From Eledone cirrhosa (Eukaryota; Mollusca; Cephalopoda; Octopoda; Eledonidae): a DNA stretch of 64,000 nucleotides. The stretch lies in assembly GCA_964016885.1 (NCBI GenBank), contig OZ024740.1, positions 200,073,537 through 200,137,536 on the forward strand, in the 5' to 3' direction. Shown here piece after piece: positions 58,735-64,000 of this stretch (within the stretch, counting starts at the first letter, position 1; each line of letters starts with the position of its first letter). Below the pieces are notes generated by a model. It was not told the DNA's origin, did not search any database, and saw only the letters and a list, made by a program, of their open reading frames with translations. Made by a program: the position numbers and the translations under genes.

Positions 58735-59860
58735 CACACACACACACACATGCATCTTTAGGTGTTTAGACTTGTGATGTACGTATATTGACAGAATCTC
58801 CCTTAGTATATGGGCAATTCCCATTAGTACTAACTTTTGTATTTCTCTTATACGCGGGTTTCCTGTAATTTGCGATAAGTAATCATTAGGCCCCTTATGT
58901 ATCATTCCTAGGGCACCTACAACCACTGATATTGTTTTACTTCTCAACTTCCACATTTTTCCAATTTCTATCTCCAGGCCTTTATACTTGCTCAATTTCT
59001 TCAGATATTTTTATAGATTCATTCTTGTCTATTGGAACGGACATATCAATTAGCAGGCATACCCTCTGTTTAAAGTCCTTCAGTATGTATATCAGGTCTA
59101 TTTGCATCTACTTTTCTCTCTGTTTGGATGCTTAAGTTCCACAAGATTGAGATGTGATTTTTTCAAGTATGGTAGGTGGTTGATGCTCCCACCAATTCTT
59201 TTGATGGGGCAGAGGTAAATGCTTACACATTATCGAATGTATGTTTTGTGCAGCTCTGTCGTGCCTGTTTAGGTATTCGGTTGGAGCTATAGGACTGCAC
59301 ATTGAAATTATATGATCATTGGTCTCTGGTTCCTTTTTACATACACGACATTATGGTTTGCATCCATATTTTATTATGTTGGCTTGATAATTTTTTGTTG
59401 GCAGACACTGATCTTGTGCTGATATAATCAGTCCTTCAGTCTCTGATTTCAGTCCAGAGGATGCCATCAGGATTGTTAGCTTTTTCTGGGTATTTTCCAT
59501 ACAGAGGCCTTTCTTGCCATTTCTTAGCCAGTTTCTGTAGCAGTTCTTTCTTTGCAGTTACTTTTACCTGCTTTGCTTTTTCTGTGTTTTTCATTTCAGC
59601 TGTAAATGGAACTTCTGAAATTTGTAGTCCATTACTGTTTCTTTGTGCATCTTTTGTAATGGAGTATGATCTTTTCTTGTTTTCATGTTTCAAAATGAGT
59701 TTGATCATCCAATCATGTGATTCCCTTAGATATGTAGATAATCCAATTTTTGCAGTTTTTAAAGCAATATCTAACGGGATTAATCCACGTCCTCCTTCTT
59801 TCCTAGGGAGATATATTCTATCTATATCTGCCTTAGGGTGACGCATTCTGTGCATGGTTA
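58735..59860 (-). pseudogene. RLE-type LINE, zinc finger and restriction-like endonuclease
   Basis: Minus strand. 59855-59436: HRMRHPKADIDRIYLPRKEG, GRGLIPLDIALKTAKIGL, KKELLQKLAKKWQERPLYGK. About 59365: CCHC finger CRVCKKEPETNDHIISMC. About 59290: LNRHDRAAQNIHSIMCKHLP. About 59110-59030: endonuclease motifs ANRPDI and CLLIDMSVPIDKNESIKISE, giving the PD..D pattern of restriction-like nucleases in R2/R4-type LINEs. 58995-58740: KYKGLEIEIGKMWKLRSKTI, SVVVGALGMIHKG, LVLMGIAHILREIL (C-terminus). This set excludes APE-type and PLE elements. The endonuclease region is in shifted frames. Confidence 0.8.
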
Positions 59861-61200
59861 AGAATTTTCACATTTTTATATCGAGCCTACGGATCTCTGT
59901 GATTGACCAGTTGACGACATTGTAACTGTAGGTTACTACTGGTATGGCAAGCGTGTTTATGGCATCTATCATATTACTTGCATTCAATTCCGTTCTTAAG
60001 ATTGCTCTGCGGTAACTTTCCTTCCTTATCCTTTCCCTCATTGTCGTGTTCTTGATTCCGTCTCCTTCACAAACACCTAGATATTTGTAAGTTTTCTCTT
60101 GATCAAGTTCTCTCATCACATTCCTCCGATCAAGATTAATACATGAACTTCTCAGCAGCTTTCCCTTGGCTCATTTGTCTAGTCCAAACTCCATTTTAAT
60201 ATCATCACTGAACTGATTCCCAGTGGATAATAGCCCTTGCAACTGCTCATCATTTTCTGCAAATAGTTTCAGATTATCCATGTAGAACAAGTAATTAATG
60301 ATTTTGTCATAGACTGTATATCCAGGTTTTGTTTAATTGAGCATTTTACTTAATTGTATAAATGCGATGCAGAATAAAAGCGGTGATAAAGAGTCACCCT
60401 GAATAATTCCCAATTAATATTAACTTCCCAGCTTCCAGTGATTTTTCTTCAAAAGAACTGTCGTTTCCCATGTCTTCATACTGAATGACAGGATCCTCCT
60501 GACAACGGGAGTTATTTTGAAAATCTCTAAACACTTTTCAATCCAATGTGTGGCAAACTAACGAATGCTTTTTTGTAATCTATCCAAGCAATTGATAGAT
60601 TTTTGTGTCTATTATGACAATCTTCCAGTATCATTTTGTTAACCAAAAGCTGATCCTTACAGCCAATAGGAGCCTCGTTTACACACTTTCTGCTCATTGG
60701 GAAATAGATCATTTGTTATCAGGTGGTCATATGTGTATTCAGTTAGGACTGATGTTAAAATTTTATACATTGTGGTCAAGCAAGTTATCGGTCTGTCATT
60801 TTTGGTATTGTTGTCTCATCATTCTTCGGAAGTAGGAATGTAATGCCGTTAACTAGCCATGATGGTATCTTTTCTGGCTCCTTAACCATTTCATTGTAAA
60901 GTTGGGTTAACAGCTCATGAGATTCTGTGAAGGCATTTATCCACAAATTTGGTATTTTGTCTTTCCCTTGGGATTTCCATTGGCTGGATTTTCTAAGAGC
61001 TAAACGCAGATTTAAATTCAACTGTTATATTTTCCCATGTTTGTTCCTCAAGGTGAGCTTTATCTTTCATTTGTCTCTCTATCCATGGGGCATGTATATT
61101 ATGAACTTTATCTTCGGCCCAGATCTTTTCCCAGAATTCATGCACCTCCTCCTTGGGCAGTATTTATTTAACAGTTATTGTTGACTTGACAATAATTCTG
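59860..61200 (-). pseudogene. RLE-type LINE, reverse transcriptase
   Basis: Minus strand. 61021-60785: SQGKDKIPNLWINAFTESHE, PSWLVNGITFLLPKNDETTI (fingers). 60712-60527: PIGCKDQLLVNKMILEDCHN and motif A LSIAWIDYKKAFVSLPHIGL, with the first Asp kept and the second (FDS) changed to Val. About 60330-60190: motif C region YLFYMDNLKLFAENDEQLQG, so YMDD has become YMDN, then FSDDIKMEFGLDK. 60119-59868: EKTYKYLGVCEGDGIKN and VVTYSYNVVNWSITEIRRLD. The loss of a catalytic Asp in motif C alone would inactivate it. Several frameshifts. Confidence 0.8.
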
Positions 61201-62870
61201 TAGAAGTTTCTTTGGTTGTTTTTGAACATATTATTGTCCTTATAGAGTCTAGATCATTTTTCAAAGCGCCTTAAACGAGAAGCTTTGGCCGACACTTTTT
61301 GCTTGATTGTTTCTATCAGCATGTCTATGTCACTTGTTGATTTTATACTGTACTAGCAGATTTACCCGGCGTATGAAATTATACTAAGAATATACAGCTA
61401 GGAAGTAAATTGAATGGAAAATCCCATAAGGATTTAGTTTTTTGTGGGTTTGCTGACACAGGCATGTGACTTAGAAGAAAATCGATGTCCGCTTAAGAGC
61501 CTTGTAGTGCAGAGAATAAACACCTACAATTTTGTCGCAAGTGACAAACAAATGTGCAAGCTACAGCTGATAAGTTGTAGGTCCCAACAGTTTGAATTGT
61601 AAGTCCCATAAGGATTTTGTTTTGATTGATTTCTACCTTACATCATGCACTTTAGGAAAAATAATTTTGCTATCGATATTTTATTGCTCAACGTGGGTAG
61701 AATTTTGTGATGTGATCATCTTAGCGACAGGTGCAACGTGCACAGAAAATTTTGTCAAATTCGGTTGGGAATTGTAAAAAGCCCTAGCTGTCCAAAGTTG
61801 TCCACAGACAGATACAAATCCTCGCCTTTATATATATAGAAGATTTTCTTTTCATTTTCTAAGTTTAGTTTGTTTAACATGTTCACCTACATTGTAGCTT
61901 GCTAAAATGTCTATGTCAGATCGGAGAAGGTTTATTTGGCGATTGATGATCTCTTGCCAAGTATTTTTTAGTGGGAATTCCTTTGTTTCTTTTATTTTCA
62001 CTTTATATAAGGGAATGGTGACTTTAGCCGATGCATAATAGAGATGTTTTAGATCAGTAATGTTTAGTTTATTTATGACGATAATGCTTTTGAGAGATAT
62101 GTTAGTCTTGTGTATTAACCTTTGGTTTTGTTTGGAGTTCTGGAGTTTAGGGAGAGTGTATCTTTCCTCCATGTCAGATTCTTTCATTTTCATTCATTCG
62201 ATCATAATTTCATTCTTCAAGTTGGCGAGTTCATTCTCATTCATTTCTTTATCATTGATGATCTCATTGGTTTCATTTGCGTTTCATCTTGAGCATGCAC
62301 TCCTTCCACTTTTTCGATCCGTTCTTTAATTTGTTCTGCTGTCAGTGATTCTGCCCCAACTCTGGGATTTGAAGTGTTATAATTTACCTCGTTTTCACTG
62401 ACACATGTTTCATTTTCCCTTCGCTGACCTTGCGCTAATTGCTTGATCTGATCAATTTCTATATCAGTTCGTAACTTTTTCTTAACAATATTTCTTCGTA
62501 TATTAGTTTTTACTGTCATTATAGTCTCTGTTTTCGGGATGTTTCTTTTTCCAGTTGATATACGTCTGTTCTGTGTTCGATCTATGTGATGGGTAGTACA
62601 TGGCAGTGTAGAAAGCCTCAAGGACTTCTTTATTGTCTTCCCTAAACCATTTTTCTCTCTTTTTCTTTGGGTTTCTTGGTGGTGAGCATGGAGGGCCAAG
62701 AGTAGGAGTATTCCGTTTATGGGAGGTCTCCAGCTCCGAATTGATGGGAAGGTTTGAACCATTAGCTGATTTTTCGACCCCAGTCTGGTTCCTCTCTGAG
62801 GGACGCGGCTCTTTTTGACCCGGGTGACGGTTGATCCGGTATGAGATTTTATCATTTGACATTGGCTTTA
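61200..62870 (-). pseudogene. RLE-type LINE, N-terminal region
   Basis: Minus strand in two overlapping frames from about 62862: KREKWFREDNKEVLEAFYTA, RSNTEQTYINWKKKHPENR (DNA-binding-like region), then KKKLRTDIEIDQIKQLAQGQ, ESLTAEQIKERIEKVE. 62193-61852 reads LPKLQNSKQNQRLIHKTNIS, NITDLKHLYYASAKVTIPLY, INLLRSDIDILASYN. After the inserted repeat it resumes with SDIDMLIETIKQKVSAKASR, NNMFKNNQRNFYR and VHEFWEKIWAEDKVHN. The same order occurs in other invertebrate elements of this type that I remember. Frameshifts occur near 62240, 61850 and 61240. Confidence 0.7.
61345..61845 (+). repeat. Repeat inserted into the LINE
   Basis: It begins at about ACTAGCAGATTTACCCGGCG and ends with TTTATATATATAGAA, as in the 54.4-55.25 kb repeat. 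GATTTT occurs on both sides and could be a short target duplication. The LINE frame resumes on the other side, so this insertion is younger than the LINE. Confidence 0.65.
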
Positions 62871-63252
62871 TTTTGTTGCGTTATATCCTTAACTGCCAAG
62901 GGGTAATCATTTCGTGTTACCACTCCTAGGACGAGTGTCAACCAAGACTAGAGGGTCGTCCTCCCCTAGCGACATGGCTTTTCCCCGCCGGCCCCCATCC
63001 GGGTATTTATTGGTCACGTTTATTTTGTTTTTTAAATTGTTATTATCATGAGTGGTTCCTTAATGCGAGCCCTTCGTGGCTGAGAAAGAAATTATTATTA
63101 ATAATTAATAATCTTTTTATTGAAGTTGCCTCTGTTGTTGTTGTTGGCTATGCCGGTGATGCTGGGGTTTTTCTATTGTTGGTGGGGACCTTCATTGCCA
63201 TAGCCGTTAACTTTTGATCGAGTCACTATGTCAGTCTATTTATATTTATTAT

Positions 63253-63640
63253 AATTAGGCTGCTCAGCCGTTAATATGCATAAGGAAAGTATATACTTTC
63301 AGACGTTCAACCATATTGCAGGAAGGTATACGGTGCTGACGATAGCTAATACGCTTGAAACTAGTACATCGTTCCTTTGTCAGTGTTGAACAAAAGGGCA
63401 ACGATGGTTGCTAGACACTGTACGGCTTAATTCGGGATGTTTGTTTAGAAACAAACCGAGCATTATAATAAATGCTCGGTAAATCCATACTTACATATAT
63501 ATAGGTGTACATGTATGTATATATATACATACTACTGTACGTCTGTATACATATATGTATGTACGTGTACATACTTATATTTTACGTAACAGCCGTACTA
63601 AGAGTGAGAAATTAAATTTCGTTTCACTTTTTCCATTTAT
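63253..63640 (+). repeat. Copy of the 27.8-28.2 kb foldback half
   Basis: Matches 27826-28228 (CTGCTCAGCCGTTAATATGC; GGGCAACGATGGTTGCTAGA). Here only one arm is present, so it does not fold on itself. Confidence 0.85.
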
Positions 63641-63642
63641 AT

Positions 63643-63697
<55 letters not shown>

Positions 63698-63926
63698 AGG
63701 AGGGGGGAGTGTGCGTTTGTTTGTGTGTGTGTGTATGTGTGTGTGCATGTGTGGGTTTATGTGTGTGTGTATGTGTAGGTTTATGTCATTATTAATGCAT
63801 GTAGCTAGTAATAAGATGTTTCTAGTTAAATGACTTGCAAGACCATTGTTCAACTTGGTACTCGATGTTTTAACGAACGTGGTGTGTAGAATTACATGTT
63901 ATGAATTACTTCTGCCTCTCTTCCCC

Positions 63927-63958
<32 letters not shown>

Positions 63959-64000
63959 CTCTCTATATATATATGCATTCGTCCGCACACACACATACAC
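63641..64000. repeat. TA, TG and CT microsatellites
   Basis: TA at 63645-63682, TG to about 63785, CT at 63915-63965, TA and CA at the end. No gene. Confidence 0.9.

Larger units (their letters stand above)
58735..63110 (-). mobile_element. RLE-type LINE (R2/R4-like), minus strand
   Basis: A nearly complete element: N-terminal basic region, RT, CCHC zinc finger and restriction-like endonuclease in order, with a 5' region to about 63110 that ends in AAT repeats. It is interrupted by an unrelated repeat at 61345-61845. Confidence 0.75.

Overview
The window reads as intergenic or intronic DNA from a cephalopod genome, most likely an octopus. Reasons: AT-rich sequence full of (TA)n, (TG)n and (TTTA)n microsatellites; eight or nine tRNA-derived SINE copies with the box B and body sequence typical of cephalopod SINEs; and a dense mix of Penelope-like elements (PLEs), LINEs, a Helitron helicase remnant, an internally deleted mariner and several large foldback repeats. 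I found no exon of a host gene. Every coding-like stretch I can explain belongs to a mobile element, and nearly all are broken by frameshifts or stops.

Layout. 0.6-3.7 kb: two head-to-head PLE reverse-transcriptase (RT) pieces around an Asn-rich ORF. 3.7-12 kb: SINEs, a LINE 3' end and a foldback element (7.0-9.7 kb). 12-17.8 kb: simple repeats, a degenerate ~125 bp tandem array and a short perfect hairpin. 17.8-18.5 kb: deleted mariner. 18.8-23.0 kb: two opposed PLE copies, one with a readable GIY-YIG domain. 23.0-24.06 kb: a ~1.06 kb foldback element. 24.8-25.7 kb: partial tandem duplication. 26.1-27.1 kb: a truncated PLE inside an inverted repeat. 27.2-29.5 kb: a composite of nested palindromes. 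30.0-31.5 kb: Helitron PIF1-like helicase. 31.6-33.1 kb: zinc-knuckle ORF1/Gag-like protein on the minus strand. 33.4-34.4 kb: PLE C-terminus followed by a ribozyme-like fold. 38.3-39.6 kb: an inverted repeat enclosing a SINE. 40.2-46.9 kb: a nearly complete, young PLE with 1.6 kb pseudo-LTRs. 47.9-50.9 kb: a GC-rich APE-type LINE on the minus strand. 53.3-53.9 and 58.7-63.1 kb: LINEs of the restriction-like-endonuclease (RLE) type, minus strand. 55.3-57.9 kb: PLE remnants. 63.25-63.64 kb: another copy of the 27.8 kb palindrome arm.

The strongest observation is RNA structure. The 40-47 kb PLE carries three copies of a type I hammerhead ribozyme (two in its direct pseudo-LTRs, one in an inverted 5' stub) with the core CUGAUGA / GAAA, a two-helix stem II, a minimal stem III and a paired stem I. 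The distance between the two direct cleavage sites (4,904 nt) would be the RNA monomer. A second PLE family (18.8-23.0 kb) has the same fold in three copies, plus a truncated fourth, all with C in place of the invariant U4. A third PLE (33.4 kb) is followed by a more degenerate candidate.

A second theme is that the better-preserved PLEs here begin with an inverted copy of their own 3'-terminal region, so each locus can fold back on itself. The same is seen in non-coding foldback elements, several of which end in (TA)n tracts. Domain assignments come from reading translations by eye against remembered families; no database search or folding program was run.
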